A stretch of 64,000 nt of DNA from Enoplolaimus lenunculus (GCA_030248215.1 JASANG010000324.1:46490-110489), one strand, 5' to 3'. Numbered from the stretch's first letter, positions 1 to 14,562 are shown. The notes: a model not told the origin generated them from the letters alone. Made by a program: numbers and translations.

Positions 1-1326
1 GCGGAAGATCGCAACTTCAGTCGGACTCTTGCCACAGTGGGTAGCAAGGTGCTGTTGTGATAAAGCAATACCGATGCAGAGCCACTGCATGGCTGCACAA
101 ATGTACAAACATCAGTACATACACCACTTTTCCGTTCAGATATATCAGATAAGTTTCTGTTAGAAAAGATTTTAACTTTATTTCTTACAGGCGCAGTTAA
201 TGCCGGTATCAGTAGTGACGGATTTCATTTATGCCATAGTGGAAAAAATTTACCTCAGAAATTTGAATAAAAATTGTTCATATAAATCTTTAGCACACAT
301 TCATTTAAAGACTACCGCTGGCGAAACCAGGAGCCACACCGTCCTTGGTGGGTGACAAAAATGAGTATAAATATTCAATCAGAATGGATAAAGTTTACAG
401 AACGAACAATTAGGGGTGGCTAAATTCAGGCACGCAGCCAGGACTTTCAATTGCTAGAGGTTCAGAATGTTAAAGAATTCGTGAGCAAAGCGAGCGGAAA
501 GCGTGACACAATTTTCCAATTTATGTGTAATTTAGGTTTTTTCAAGGATGAGATCATCCAAACGAAGAGCGACTAGCGGCTATAGTTGCAACCACGTACA
601 TCTTCGCTAAAGTGTTGTGTTTTGCACCTTTTCAAAAAATGTATACTTTATCAAAGAAGGCATTCGTTAACCCACGCTTCAAGTTCACATAATAAAACTA
701 TCAGTTCTGTTTTTATGTATTATCAAAAACAATGTTTCCAAAATAAATATGTGGGGCGTACCAGTTTTAATATACATAAATAGATATGTTAGCTTACCTA
801 GAACAAGACATAGTAGTAACATTATCAAACCTGCCCACAACATTCTGCAGGCACAGTGAATGCAAGTTATTGCGAAAGATGCATAACAATAATACTGTTG
901 TACTTATCCATTACTGACTAATGGCAGTAGATCAAACTCAAACAAAACCAGTACAATCAAACGAACAGCGGCACAGCTAATAACTATGGTAGCCGCAGTT
1001 TAATAGCCTATTGTCTGATAATATAACAAGTATACTGTTGTTGATTACCCCAAAAAATGAGTTAAATACAGATTTGAAGATTGATTACGGTTGGCAAAAC
1101 CGTTTTGGTCCCGTCCATATTCGGTCTAGGCGGTAATATATTGGTCCAAAGGCGCAGTGTTAATATAAACAATTGCTTATAATTTATCGAAGAGTAATAA
1201 GAAATGTTTGCCATTTTGTTCATCTAAGAACCGCTAGACGGCTCATTTTTTAGTGAAGACGGTTGAAGAATTTAACGTTCATTGATGAATGAAAGGAACC
1301 GCCTAAAATCTAGCGTATTAATAAGT
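1..1326. other. Non-coding stretch, no supported gene
   Basis: Only short reading frames are present, none with recognisable motifs or splice context. A GAGCAAAGCGAGCGG motif at about 483-497 belongs to the dispersed 'GCTTCGCTCGC' repeat seen elsewhere in the window. No TIR-bounded element was recognised before 1335. Confidence 0.5.
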
Positions 1327-1334
1327 ATACCAGA

Positions 1335-1512
1335 CAATGGCGGATCCGTGGTGGGGGCCACCCCGGCCATGCCCCCCCCCCCCAACAGCATCTCGACAAA
1401 AATTGTATATCAATTATCTCATTAGTTCGTGGTTTGTGTGTGGGTCAAAAATAAGTTTATTACCTGTCAAATTTTGTCCCCCCCCCATTTTGAGATCCTG
1501 GATCCGCCACTG
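1335..1512. mobile_element. Short hAT-type non-autonomous element (copy 1)
   Basis: A 178-bp element with terminal inverted repeats: CAATGGCGGATCC on the left and GGATCCGCCACTG on the right. It is flanked by a perfect 8-bp target duplication ATACCAGA (1327-1334 and 1513-1520). An 8-bp duplication and CA(A/G)TGGCG ends are typical of hAT transposons. Long C runs sit just inside both ends. The interior matches, in reverse orientation, the right half of the longer relative at 47429-47807, so this is an internally deleted copy. It has no coding capacity and depended on a transposase encoded elsewhere. Confidence 0.85.
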
Positions 1513-1520
1513 ATACCAGA

Positions 1521-2242
1521 ATAACAAATGAGTCAATCTGACACAATTTAAAGGTTATCAACAAATTTCTTGAATATATTATAGTAAGATACAGACGCTA
1601 ACCAGGACCCATATTTTCAAACGAAAATAACACCCGTTTGTTAGTGGAAGATACGATAACTCTTAATAGTTGCCGTATCGAAATTGACAAAAGTAGGACA
1701 AATCAAGTACAAAAATATGTGTTAAAATTTGAAACTAAACATTGTTTGGTGTGAACGATGCCTGACCTGACGCTAACTAGTAATAGATGCTAGACACATT
1801 TGCGAATTCTGCCAGTTAAGTAAAAATATATTACCAAAAAAATTCTTCTATTAAAAAATTTGGTATTTTTGCATTTTACTATTGCGTATTTACGCCGCAA
1901 TTAACTCAAAGTGCATGCATTTTAATTGCTAGAACAGCAGAATATCTTCTGCTTAGTCCTTCTGCTAAGACCACACTGATTAAAAGTGATCTTATTAACG
2001 TAAAACACTTTCAAATGACACGTATGTTAAGGATACACGATAACGAACAAATTACTTTTTCTCACAACCGTTAGCCATATTCGCAACTGTTTATAACGCC
2101 TTCGGTCAGTTAGTAATTAATAAAACTTCAAACAAGCGAACGATGGCAGCTGGAAATTTTAGAATTGTCATCGAAAGAATAAGGCACAGAAATGAGCTAA
2201 ACTTCGAACATTGTCACTCTCCGGTTCACAAGTTGCAAAACA
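1521..2242. other. Non-coding stretch with one dispersed-repeat copy
   Basis: No gene is supported. Positions 1773-1807 carry one copy of a dispersed motif (CTAACTGGTGATAG, then a spacer, then CACATTTGAGAAT in consensus) found about ten times in the window. Confidence 0.45.
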
Positions 2243-2289
2243 TATTACCTACTGGTAAAAGGTGCTACCCACATTTGAGAATGATGGCA

Positions 2290-2965
2290 ATTTATCTTTG
2301 TTTACCAGTTGGTAATATGCCAATGCCTATTCATATCAACACAGCTCAAGCCAAACTTATTACTCAATTTTCTTTTTACCTTAACACAATGTGGTCATAT
2401 AAACGGTCTATTTTTAGAATTAGCTGTTATTAAATATCACATGCTTCTAGAAAATCGAAGTTTTAGCTGCAAGATTCGAATTCAAGGGTATACAAGGAAT
2501 ATGTACAGAAACTATATAATATATATCTATATATAGATATATATATACATATATATATACATATATATACGTGTTTATTTTCCCTCTTACACTAGTGTGA
2601 ATTTGGTAAAAACAAAAGTCATCCATAAAAACTGAAGATAAGTGCTACACATGATAATAACGGTTATATCTCTTTAGTCTACCATTTGGTAATGTGCAAA
2701 TATCTATTTCTATCAGCACAGTTCAATATGACTCAAATTTCTTTTTCCTTAGTACAATGTGGTCATTTAAAGTTAAGCTACCTCAATATAAACGATCTAT
2801 TTCTAGAATTAGCTATTAAATATCATGCTTCTAGAAACCGAAGTTTTGGCTGCAAGTTTTGAATTCAAGGGTATACAAGGAATATGTACAGGAACTTGGT
2901 ATATAAACGTGTTTATTTTCCATCTCACACCAGTGTGAGTTTGGTAAAAAGAGAAGTGCTTCACA
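2290..2965. repeat. Divergent tandem duplication, offset about 383 bp, with an AT microsatellite
   Basis: Two diverged copies of a roughly 300-bp segment lie head to tail, about 2290-2630 and 2670-2965. Both contain TTCAAGGGTATACAAGGAAT (at 2481 and 2864) followed by ATGTACA. Both end near a GTGTTTATTTTCC motif and a small palindrome, CTCACACCAGTGTGAG in the second copy. The first copy is interrupted by a TA-rich microsatellite (about 2510-2575). The short reading frames across it are incidental. The element type is not recognised. Confidence 0.7.
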
Positions 2966-2989
2966 TGACTGTTTACAATTTTCCTAAGC

Positions 2990-3042
2990 TTAAACTTAGA
3001 CTTAGGCTCAGGCTTAGGCTAAACTTAAGCCTAACCCTGTAA
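2990..3042. repeat. Degenerate TTAGGC-type hexamer cluster
   Basis: About eight hexamers in one phase (CTTAAA, CTTAGA, CTTAGG, CTCAGG, CTTAGG, then inverted TTAAGC, CTAACC). The units are variants of TTAGGC, the nematode telomere unit. The array turns from one strand sense to the other near its right end. A shorter cluster lies at 3553-3572. Confidence 0.6.
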
Positions 3043-3044
3043 CC

Positions 3045-6000
3045 TTATTATACTCCTATCATTATATATATGGCATTTTTTGCAGGGGTGATTAAACAAA
3101 TATAGCGCTCCTACTTTAGGTTTACTGGCCGGTACAAATTTCAGCGGGGCGCACGCAATAATTCAAACGATTTTGGTGCTAAACCATAAGGCAAAATTTT
3201 GGTTTTGATCCCTGTTGAAAAACGGCAAGGCAAGCGTGGCCCCTATTTGGGTCGGCCAATGCATATTGGTTGTCCAGTTTAAGCTTTTACGACAAAACTA
3301 TGACAAGTTGTAACTGCTTTAAAAGTAGGGTATATCAGCATGAAACCGGCATCAGAATTGAATAAAAGAAATCAGTTATACAGTGCTCATACGGTTACCA
3401 TAGTAATAAAATTGTTTTTCCGGCTGTGCCTGCAACTTCTTGCAAAAAACATACAAGGGGTTGATTGAAATTTTTACACTTCAGGAAGCGGCTTTAATGC
3501 CATATAATTGTAATAGCTTAACTAAAAAATGCTAAACTGTACGAAAAATTTTCAGGCTTAGGCTTAGGCTTGACATTGCTTTAAGTGTGGTACTCATTTT
3601 AACAAAAGACTAGCATAATTCACAGCATGGGGCATAGCTTTCGACAAAACAGTTTTGGATAAATTAAACTTAATACTCGAGGTTTGGTTTGCGGCGTACC
3701 TGTGATTTTGAAAATTAATAATTACAAGATTTTAAAACAATATTACAAAATGAATTATTAGTTCAAAAAATTGATGAGTGATTAACTGCCTTTGGCGCAA
3801 CTGTTAACTGTTTTGTCGACATACCTACATCGAGTACAAGCCAGGGGCATATACAAGAACATGAAATATGTTTTCCGCTGGTTGATCCAAGGGCGGCGAA
3901 TCCTGCTGGCCTATGCCTATCCAACAGGGATTGAAACTAAGATTTTGTAATAAGGTCTAGCGCTTAAATCGTGCGAACGTCTTACCGCACCCTTTGCTCG
4001 AGTGTTTTTTCGACCGATCAGTGGCAAGTTTACAAATTTGTGATGAGGAAGGCGACGCGATATGCGATAGTCAAAAATGCTCTCGATCAAAACGAACGCT
4101 AAACCAAAAGCAATTTTAATAGCAAATTTCAGCACAAAATTTTATTTTAGTTTTGAATTGTGGTTTACTAGACCTGAGTAGCCTGCCTTGGATATGTAAA
4201 TGATCTTCTAGCGAAAATTTTGAAAACACAAAAACACGCACCAGAGTTAGAAAAAAAACTTAGTCGCTTCGCTCGCAAAAATTTACAATGACGTTATACT
4301 CTAAACAAATTAAAATAATAGCTACATCGGTGATACTGGTACAAAAATTTAAAAGAATAGTTTAAAACTTCTGCACTGTTCTCTGCCGAAATCTTTCAAA
4401 AATCAACGAAACCTTCAAATGTTACTCTGTAAAAAGATTCTACTTGAAATACTTTATCAATATTTCACTAACTTTTTTTAACTATAAGTAACCTAAATAT
4501 TGAATAAATCTTTGCTCAAATAATGTAAATAAGTAAAAACTACTGCCATTTGCTGATTTGCTTAAAAATTAAATAAAACTTTGTCAAGCACCATAGTAAG
4601 TATTAAAACCGACACTTAATTCGGTAACAGTTTTACTTAATTTTCAGCATACATTTTTAGTGAGTACTTGGTGCACTTACGCAAGTTATTGTAACAGTTG
4701 CATCTGAATTTGAAATTTGAAAATAAACAGTATATTACCTAACGTCTTGCTGCACATGTAACATTGCCCGCTAATACGTTTATATTTACTGTTGAAATTA
4801 AATTCAGAGTGGTATCATATCTCTGAAGGAGTGACAACAACCAGCAGAAAACTAAAACACAACGCTCACTGGTGGATCCAAGCGCTCCTCAATAAGACTT
4901 GGATACTCCACCAACTAACACAAATCCAATATTTTGTATTACAATTCTGTACCAAAATTGCGACTGGTTTCAAGTTCACTTTGCTCATGAGGTTTTTCAC
5001 AGATATATTGGGCATCCCCCCGTTAGAAATTTCAGGAGTTGCTATTCTTAATACATTTTGTCAAACCATTTTGAGAGTGCGCCAGCGTACCGTGACGGTA
5101 CGTCGACGGCCCCAAGTTTCTCATGTGCGCTGAACGTATAGAAAACGTTATTGGGGGTATACTTCGCACCGGAATTGCACAAGCCTGAAAGAAAAGGCGT
5201 TTTACACGCTTCAAAATATCTTGCTAAATCCTATGATCTAGAACCTTCATGAGGCTGTCCATGAGACTAAACGTCTCTGAACACGTCGTGTTCAGTATCT
5301 GAAAACTTAACAATAATTATATCGTTCAGAAATAAAAAAGAAAACAACGATACAAAATAAATAAAAAAGAATAATATAATTACATAACGATACCAGCTGT
5401 GATAACGAAAGTAGAAATAATGTGTTGAAAATGAATGGAAAAAATATAATATCGACAGCAGATACGAGGGAGCGTGACACTGTAGTTAAATGAACCTAAT
5501 TAGGAGAGGGGGGGGCATTGTTATAATGGTTTTACAATGAATGGGTGTATTATAGCAACAACTGAGATAACAGTTTTATCTATTCGTACAAACCGAAGGC
5601 GTAGCTTGAATTTCTTTTTGGAAATCTATTCCGATTGTAGTGCGAGTGAAAAGACATTGGCACCAAAGCTACAGAATGTCAATTGTACACAGAAAAAACG
5701 CCTATTTTTCCCAACCATCCAAGATATTGTGAAATATATATTCTCGACCCTCAATATTTTTTTGTTCTTTATTTGAACGGCGTGGGTTCTTGTGCACTTC
5801 GTCCACGATAAATGTTACGGCTTAGCTTCAGACTTTAAGGTTTAGCAATAGGTTTAGCAAAGGCTAATACTCTGAGGTAAACCTTTTGCTAAAAGCCGAC
5901 ATTTGAGCCGAAGACTGCGTGGGCGACTTCGGTTAGAGCCATCGTGTGATTTTCAGGCCAGTTTGTAAATGTGGGGGCGAACACATATTTAACCCCCAGA

Positions 6001-9000
6001 ATAATTTTTTGTCACAAAAAGTTTTCTATTACCCATGGTCAGTGTAAGAAGAGTCACTAGCTCCAGGGCAAACTATACACACATGTGAAGACGGATTTCC
6101 AATACTGAAGCCAAAAACTTCTGAAAGAGCACATTGTATAATACGGAGGAAGGCTTTTTTACTTTGGTACAGACCACGCTAAAATTTGGCTCGTTTGTGT
6201 TAAGTGCGCGCCAGCCGGCATTTGCCTAAAATGGTGCTACTTGGAAAATTTTTGCTTATTATGAGGTTCTCATGACCTCAAAATCTCTGATTTCGCATTA
6301 AGATCTGAATTTTTAAAGTTAAATTTTTTCGGTCCCAAGGTCCCTTCGTAAGACTGACAAAAATTGTCGTGAAGTTAGGCAAAATTATATATCATTCGAC
6401 ACAGCCATTTCAAATCGTTATTAGTGAGCCAAATCAGGTATATCTCGTGAACCACTTACTCTAATCAACAGGCTGCAAGCTGCTTCGAAGGATATATAAA
6501 TCGCCTAACTTTTTGTCAAAAATAAAAATGGAATTGTTTAGAATTCCAATTTTAACGTGGAATGATTACGGCAGGGAATCTAATTAGAGGGGCGTGTAAT
6601 AACCATGCAGGGTTGCTGGCTCACAATCAATAGGAATCTATTTCCTTAAATCGAGTTTATAAAAGATAGAGGCCAAAATTGCTAATTACACCATCAATGT
6701 CAATTACCCAAATAAAATACGGTAAATGTTTCTTCGACCTACTCAGTTCAGTACGGAATTTGATTTTTTCGTCAAAAAATGAATGTTATCAATATATTCG
6801 TGGCAGTATACAGTGTGGCATATCCAGGATCTCCGAATGCGGGGCAAAATGTAACCGGTAGCGAATTTATTTTTGTTTAACGCATTGCAGACCGTGTACA
6901 TGAATCCACACGCAACCCCGAATTATTGCAATAAAATTTAAAATGAAAAAGTACGGTGACCTTTCAACACAGATTAATCACAACCAAAACGGCATAACCC
7001 TCAGTATAAGACACTTTGTGACCTCTAGGAACCGGGTTACGTCTCTGTAAAAATTTTGGTAGGCGTAGGGGAATAGGGGGTATATCCCACTTCCACCTTT
7101 CCATCCACTTGCACACATTCCATGTTCTTTTTCATAAAAGGAAAGCTTTTCCGCGTTAGTTTTTGTTCTTGGGGAGTAACCTCAGTGCCGGAGCAGACCG
7201 AGGTGAGGCTTCCTCCAAACGGCAAGGGTAGGGCCCCATGTAGAGGTGGATTAAGAATGGTTGCGTTTAATCTGAGGTTGTCTGAGGTCTCGCTCATATT
7301 TGATAGCTGCGAAGACACGCTAACAAATAAGATCTGTGAAGTGTGAAACCATTAGAAGAATCACGTTGCACACTTTGACGGATTTTGAACATTGCGCCTC
7401 TCACAATTTGTCTGCGAGCTCATTTATTTACATGATTCCCAAAAAATTGTTAAGATCGTGTTCGGGGCCATGACCGGGGTGGCCCTTCCATGAAACCGCC
7501 ATTGAGTATATTCAAGTCAAATGTATATTTCTAAAGTAATGAAAGAACTTAAACCGTAGTTTTTGGACAGCATAAGTTAAAGATGCGTAAAAAATGCAAA
7601 ACAGTCCGAATCCGAATAGCGAGAAGGGGTACCTTATAGAGTGGCGAGATAAATATCAGTGTTCCCCTCTTATTCGGATTACTACAGTAGCAAAGGTCAC
7701 GAGAAGCTCAAATATGCAAAAATTTTCAAAACGCGACATTATTTCGGCAGACGCCACTTGGTGGGTATTAACAAAAATAACAGCCAAAATATCTTTGGTG
7801 TTTTCCGTTTTGAGTTTAGTTTAAAACTGCTGAAAAATAGTCTTATTCTTGGGTAAACTCCGGTTAAGTTGGATTGCAGCAAAGGAATAAAATTTTAAAT
7901 TGAAAATGAGTTCATAAGACATCGGACTTAACAAATTTATATCCAAATTTAGAACAAACCGATAGCAATTTAGCTACATCTGAATGGCCAGCAATATGCC
8001 TCGCATACTTGAAATTGCTTTATTTGCGACCAAATAATAACAATATCTGCCCTTCGACGTAATAGACATCATAGTGAAAAAAGTACTACTTTTAAATTTG
8101 AGCAGTTTTAAAACGTTTAAACTTTTACGTTTAACTTTTTTCGTATGTATTGTTACAGACCGCCAGGGGTTGGAGGACGCTGACCCTCTGTGCGAACGTC
8201 TTTGCCGACCACGGACGAAAAACTATAAACGGCATTAACAGGATTTTATGCTATGAATTTATTTGCTTACAGCCCCTCTGTAAATCTAGCTGCCTCCCCT
8301 GCTACTAAATCTCAGTTTGAATGCCTGCATGTAAAAGAATATATATTCTGTGAAAAAAACACGATGGTTCCCCCAGTTCCGACCTTGTGTTTGCGAATAA
8401 AAAAGTTAACAAAAACTATTCAGATTCACTTTAGTAGTAAATATAACGGGACGGGTGTTCTATACACAGTCTCTCCAAGGTATGAAGACTGTGACACGTA
8501 TCTTCTTGCGAGCCATGCAGTGTTGAATAAATGTTATAATGCAAATTGTTCGTCAAACGCTCACACCTTCAGAGCTTAACGCTGAATTTTCAATTTTCAC
8601 AGTAAACATTTTGGAATCCAGTTCTTACGACGTCTCGGCAGGGCTTATGTGTAAAAACAAAATTGTATGCCATATCGTCTGTTTTGTCTAAAAATTAATT
8701 CCTGATCCATTGTTGAAGATTTGCCGATCGTCTAACAGGGACCTTAACCAGTAGCTACAGGGAGGGCAGCGTGGGCTCAGCATCCGGATAAAAAATTTTC
8801 CAACCCTTAGAAAAAACAGTTTGTAAGCCGTCAAAACCTTTGTATGCCCCTTCTAATAAACTTTTAACTGGCTATTGATCTGGGTCTAACGAGGCTCACA
8901 TAGACGTTCCCACTTCAAATTCAAAAAAATTTAATGCTGTAGCAGCACGTTTTTCAAAGTGGCATATTTATCGGATGGCCATTGTAGCAAAACAAAACAC

Positions 9001-10585
9001 AACATGTCTAGCGCTACCCACCCACACGAAATGCAACAAAAAAATTATAGAAAACTTGAAAAACGTTATATTATTGAACTCTCGACTTTATAGCCCTCTT
9101 CAACGGAGCTTGTAATGCTTGGTGTACTTTATATACTGATCTGCTTTATAGCAAGTTCGTTTTAATAAAACAAAATTTCAAGAGGTTATGTGCTGAGCAG
9201 TATATATGTGATCCGGAGCCAAACGAATGCTTTATCGCAACTTTTAATTTTTGAATGAAAAATTACATAGCTAATAGTGAAAATAGAAATTTTCAAAATA
9301 TATACTCATCAAAGAATACATACAAGGCTGAGCGAACAATGTTAACCTATACGTTATTCTGCTACGTCCAATAACTTAGACAAAATTCCAATCGCTGCAG
9401 AGAGAACGATTGAAGATGTCTACGTACTCTCTATTATGTGTCTGGAAAACCCATTCATCTCGGTTATAACTTAATATCTCGTTCTTCACAGCAACTTTAC
9501 AGGATGGCTAAAAAATGCGGAAAAACAATTTTAAGTGATAGAAATTTGTTTTAAACTGTACATTCTGTTTAAATTCTTTTGACTTTCGTCTATTAATACG
9601 CTGTTCTTGCTACTCTGGCTTATCAGCTGCCGTAGCTCAAATTTATTAGCAAGAACAGTGTGAATGTTTGAGCTGGAAACTGAAAGGTCACACTTCAAAC
9701 AACCCTGTCCAATAAAACAACAATCACACTTCAAAACCCAATGAAATGCAAAAAAAACAACAATGGCCAGGCAGAGTTAATGTATCTAAATTTTGTTAAG
9801 TTAACTTTGTTGTATTGCGGCATAACCAGACAGTAAAGAAAGTACCATAAGGGCGGTGTGTAACGGTTTACAAAGGTTTTTAGGAATTCAGTAAAAAAAT
9901 TTGACACAAATATCAAATACTGGCAAATGAGAAAATAAAAAAAATCGCACGTATGTCTTCATAACTGTCTGTTGACAGCAAAAAAAACAATGAAAATAAT
10001 CAAAATATATACAGAGAGCTAATAAAATTCAAATTCGTTCAAGCGAAATATAAAACCCAAAACATTCTATTATTTCAAAACACAAAAATGTCTAAACGTG
10101 ACTGCAACAGATAGCGGCGATGCAGTGTGTAAACTTCGGAGCTCAAAGTTTGCAATGTCACTGTTTTACTATGCATTTTTATACACATATACGATATAGA
10201 TTGTGTATAATATCGCCGACGACAGCCTTATATATATATATTTACATTATGCCCTACATACTAAAATACAACATGTGAATTATTTATAAATTATATAAGT
10301 ATATATGTATCTATTTATATGTATACAGTTCTAGAAAAGTATTTGACTACGCACTTCAAACGAGTAATCAAACGGTTTGACAAGTTTGAAGTGTTTTCAA
10401 CGAATATCGTTTCAATTAACTCGAGTTATTTTAGTTCAATTTTCATAAATTCAATTGTATATTTATGCTGAGCACTCAAGTTCAGTATTAATTTTGTAAA
10501 CTAATATACCGTTCGATGTAACATTAACAAGCTGAGTTGAATGTTGTTAATTTTGTTATGGTCAAAAAATTGATTCTCGACAAAG
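3045..10585. other. Long non-coding region without a supported gene
   Basis: I see no multi-exon gene or recognisable protein motif. Small open frames at 3917-4135 (-), 4792-5133 (+), 7037-7318 (-), 8253-8579 (+) and 9531-9916 (-) have no domain, signal peptide or matching splice partner. Dispersed repeat fragments occur at 4262-4280 and 4965-5000 (the GCTTCGCTCGC family). The GC-rich patch at 7020-7330 and the block at 8160-8230 may be old transposon fragments but cannot be assigned. Confidence 0.4.
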
Positions 10586-10599
10586 TCAGTCTAGGTAGG

Positions 10600-10842
10600 T
10601 ACCGGGACTTCAGACCTTTTAACTAAGCAGCTGGAAAAGCGGGTTACGGGTGGTTTCGATCTAGCGACCTTTTACACGTCAGACAGACGCTGTTACCACT
10701 GCGCCACATAGCCCGCCTCTCCAACTGCATTTTTCGACGACTATATGTGTCGACCGTATGCTGCCAGCTAGCATACATACAATGTACTGCACTATATTGC
10801 ATGTGCACATAACGGACACGCATGTCTCACATGCTTACAGAC
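10600..10842 (-). mobile_element. tRNA-cored SINE-like repeat, family A copy 1
   Basis: Reads on the minus strand as a head of about 120 bp (starting AAGCATGTGAGACATGC and containing CATACGGTCGACAC), then a tRNA-like core (10640-10716), then a tail ending near GTCCCGGTACC. The core has a good pol III A box (TGGCGCAGTGG) and a decayed B box (GATCGAAACC). Two further copies lie at 46845-47160 and 47165-47403 on the plus strand. The tRNA-like part is internal rather than at the 5' end, which is unusual for a simple SINE. Copy boundaries are approximate. Confidence 0.7.
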
Positions 10843-10849
10843 AATAGTT

Positions 10850-13800
10850 AGCAGATTACCAGAACTGTATTTCGATCTGGAATTGAGACTCGAAGTAGAT
10901 TTAAACCCAGTTTCAAAGCTATTAATACTACTAACCGGCTATCGACGATACCAGTAAAATTTGAACTGCTTAGCTCAGTTTATTTATTGGTTCGCTTCGA
11001 ATGAAATAATATAATTTCTAAACTTTGATACTTCTAAAAGTCAAATGATTTCGAAAGTAAAACATTTTTGACCAAAAGCAGTCTACGAGACAAGCCAGAA
11101 AAGACCCAAAATAAAATACAAACTAATGCAATCACGAACGTCGATAGCTATATGAAAGGACGCAAAACTAACCCCCTCTTTGTCTAACAAAAGTAGTTTT
11201 TATATAGGGGTTAGAACGAAAAATTGGGCAATTTGCAACCATCGAAAGCTTATTTCAAATTATCCAATGATCTGAGTTTACCCATAAACTATAGATGCTA
11301 CTCACATTTGAGAATACTTGTACTAAAAAGCTAAACTTTTGAATTTTTTGCTACAGTTTTGGCTGAAAACTTGGTGGCAATTGAAAAGTGAGACACGATT
11401 TCTCGAACTTCAACCGTGAGTTTTGAAAGCAATTGTAGTAATCACTGCTTAAAGCGAATTAACAGAACAGATGGTCAAATATAACTAGTAAACACAGTTA
11501 CACACTTGTGCAACTTTAATGAAATTATAAGACATATTTCCTGAATATAGAATACTCTATACAATGGCAAAGTTTAATGGTCTATAATCTGGATATGAAG
11601 TCCCTTGTGCAGTTCCAAATTCGTCAGATAAATACCTGCTCTAAGCATACAAATATTCAGAGAGATGACGGACACCTTTAAAAATTACTGTATTTATTAA
11701 AAATGATCGAATATATAGGAAGACAATCTATTTTGCAGATTTTGAACTGCTGTCAAAATACTCATGTTGACTGTAATTGTTTATTCTATTTCAAATATAA
11801 TGAATTTCACATATAGACATATCTCAATACTTGACCGCTTCCCAAATTACGTAGGACAATTCGTCGACCAACAACTTGTCGCCCAACAGTGTCCTAAAGC
11901 CTGTGAATCCATCTTAGCGAAATCGTAAGCGTAATCCTAAGCCTACCGTAAACCTAAGCATATTGGTGGGTAACGAAACATCGAGCCGATTAAATTTCGG
12001 ATTAAAAAGACTCGATCGACATACGAGTTGTCAGCTACAAATCGTCGTGATACCATAGATTAAACCAATACGTGAGACAAATTACAACCTGAAATTGAGG
12101 GGCCGCCGTACCAGTCGGAATAAGTACGTGCAGATAAACTTACATTAGATACAAAAATTAAGTCTGGCTTCTATCTCGCTTTGCTTGCCAGGTTTTTCAC
12201 TGGTCACTTTTCGAAAAGTTTTGCCTGCGGCACTTTTCAAAGGAAGACATCCAGATTAAGTTCCCTAACATGACCAGCTCAAAATTATAGTGGAAATTAA
12301 AATTGCGCAAAGCTTCACAATTACACTACGGCTAGGCCGGAGAAGGTATCGGTTGGTCTCTTAGGCCCCGCACTCTATGAACAAAGAAACGTTTTGAGAC
12401 TGATACAGAGGGGTTTAATACTGAAACAATATATAGCACTAGACTTAAAGACAATAGAGTCCCGCTTTTCGCCCGCATCGCTCGCAATGTTTTCTTCAAG
12501 CCGGGTTCATGGCAAACAATGCGGTCTGGTCCAGTTACTCAGCCTGCCAAAAATTAAGACGGCCTAAAAGAGAGAACTATGAAAACGGTGTCGGATCCAA
12601 CTGGTTGCGCGTGGTTAACCTGAGATGTCACACGAAAACAATTTTGATCCGTCACTGCTAACGGATTTAAGTGGACACCCAAAACACGGACCTGGCAGGT
12701 TGCGGCCGCCCAATCAAAATTTCTCGGTACGCCACTGTGAAACAGACCTCAAAATAAAATAACAAACCGGCGCTAATTGCTACACACAGTTAATAAAATA
12801 CGGGTGTTGGTTTTTTTGTAATGTTTTATCGCAGTTTTTTTTTTAAAATGCCGAAAATAACTTTATTATGATAATGGGTTGTCGTAAAAATAATCAAAAT
12901 AAAATCAGCTAATTAAACAATGGGAGGAGTAATATAAATTGCTGCAGCTGTCAGTAGTAAACAAACTGAGGCCTCTTTCTTGCTTGTAAAGCTTAGAACC
13001 ATGGCCATGGGTGAGGAAAGTCGTAAAGTTGGACTTTACAGACAGGTTTGACACGATTAAAACTGACGGTTGTTTTTATTTAATGAGAACAAGTGATATG
13101 TATGGTGCAGAATATCTTTTCGTAAGAATAACAACAAAATTTTATCGAATCATGTCAAAAATAAAATGCTTGTATTTGGTCAAAACCAACATACGAAAAA
13201 ATGAAAATAACTGGAACGGAAAATTGATATTTTAGTAGAAAAGTTTGAGGAATGATTGATCCTTTAACTTTTGAGACATGACTTTGAAAATAACAGAATT
13301 CCAGGCGTTTTCATAACGGACACAGAAACGGTATCGGTTATTCTGGAAATGGAAACGAATTAACCAGATATAAATTTAAACTATTTTAGAAGCAGATAAA
13401 TCCGTCATTATTAATAGAAGTAGCAAAAGAGCGGTCAGTGCCATATCCCTGATTGGTTTACGCAGTCGCAGAAATAGGGAGGCTGGGAGCACGAGCCCCA
13501 AATAATGATTTGTTTAATCCTTAGGCTATTTTACTAAGCCATTTATTATGTGGGGGAACGTTTTGTGAGGAAAGTAAACAGGCACCACATACGACACTCT
13601 ATGGTGGAAAAAGTCACTATAGCAAGCGCCGCTTAGCTACAGACACAAAGTTCCATTTTCACCGCGTTTAACCTAAATATGTCATTTGAATAGAGGAAGG
13701 GGCTTCGTTGACCTGATTTGGGCGTCGATTTCCCTTGCAGCTGACCTGCCTAAGCCATAAATATAAATTTTGGTTAAATATTTTAAATAAGTATGTGCCC

Positions 13801-14560
13801 CCTCAATAGCTGTCCTTACACTCCTGGTTTAAAAAATTTACTGTTTAGTTTAAAGAAGGAACTAATATCATGATTACGCCTATATGGCATTATATTTTTA
13901 CGCCTCAACAAGTATTGTTTAACATTAATAAACTGTGTTTTTTAGAAAAATTATGCATGAACAAAGGATTACCCAATACGCATAGGGGAGGGTAAAAGAA
14001 AAAAATGGGGTTAAGAGGAAGGTTGTCCATGACTAAAGCGGGTATTACACTAAATACGACTTTTGTGTTTTATTTAAGAAAAACGAAACTATGTGAAAAT
14101 TTTAAGAAATCATACGATCAGGTGAGAATTTCGTGTGTTTTCTGACAAAAAAAGTAGAAAAATTTAATCCCAAACGTAAATTTCGTTTGAAAGTGTGCGA
14201 AAATTTACATTTCAGCTTAATAAGAAATGGAACACCACATTCGCTTATAGTGTTGTCTTCAAATATGTAAAATATGATTTCGAGGTAAAAAATGAAAGTC
14301 GAGTACATACCATGAGCGGTTTTCAGTGTAAAATAGACCAATAAAATAATATTCAGATAAGAAGAGGAGTATCCAAGGTTGTATATAAAGAACATGTAAC
14401 CTTAGGCAAGGGTTTTTCCGGGTGAACATTGCGTCATTCCATCCAATTTTTTCACAACTAACATTTCCATCAAGTTGTTCTTTTATAAGGCAGATATGTG
14501 TTTATCTTTACCATCCATAATGTAAAACCCTCGATAGGTTGCAGGTGTACTAATCTACAC
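10850..14560. other. Non-coding region without a supported gene
   Basis: Only short frames without recognisable motifs. TTAGGC-type hexamers appear at about 11925-11965 (GCCTAA sense). A dispersed-motif copy lies at 11287-11316 and a GCTTTGCTTGCCAGG motif at 12178-12200. The sequence CGGTACGCCACTGTG near 12725-12740 resembles a hAT-type terminus, but no partner end was found. Confidence 0.4.
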
Positions 14561-14562
14561 CG

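Noticed and set aside
2990-3042. A true chromosome end
   Set aside because: The hexamers are few, degenerate, change orientation and lie within unique sequence; similar clusters occur throughout the window.
7037-7346. Overlapping frames of 93 and 74 codons in a GC-richer patch
   Set aside because: Both strands are open, no domain, no splice partners; could be an old element fragment.
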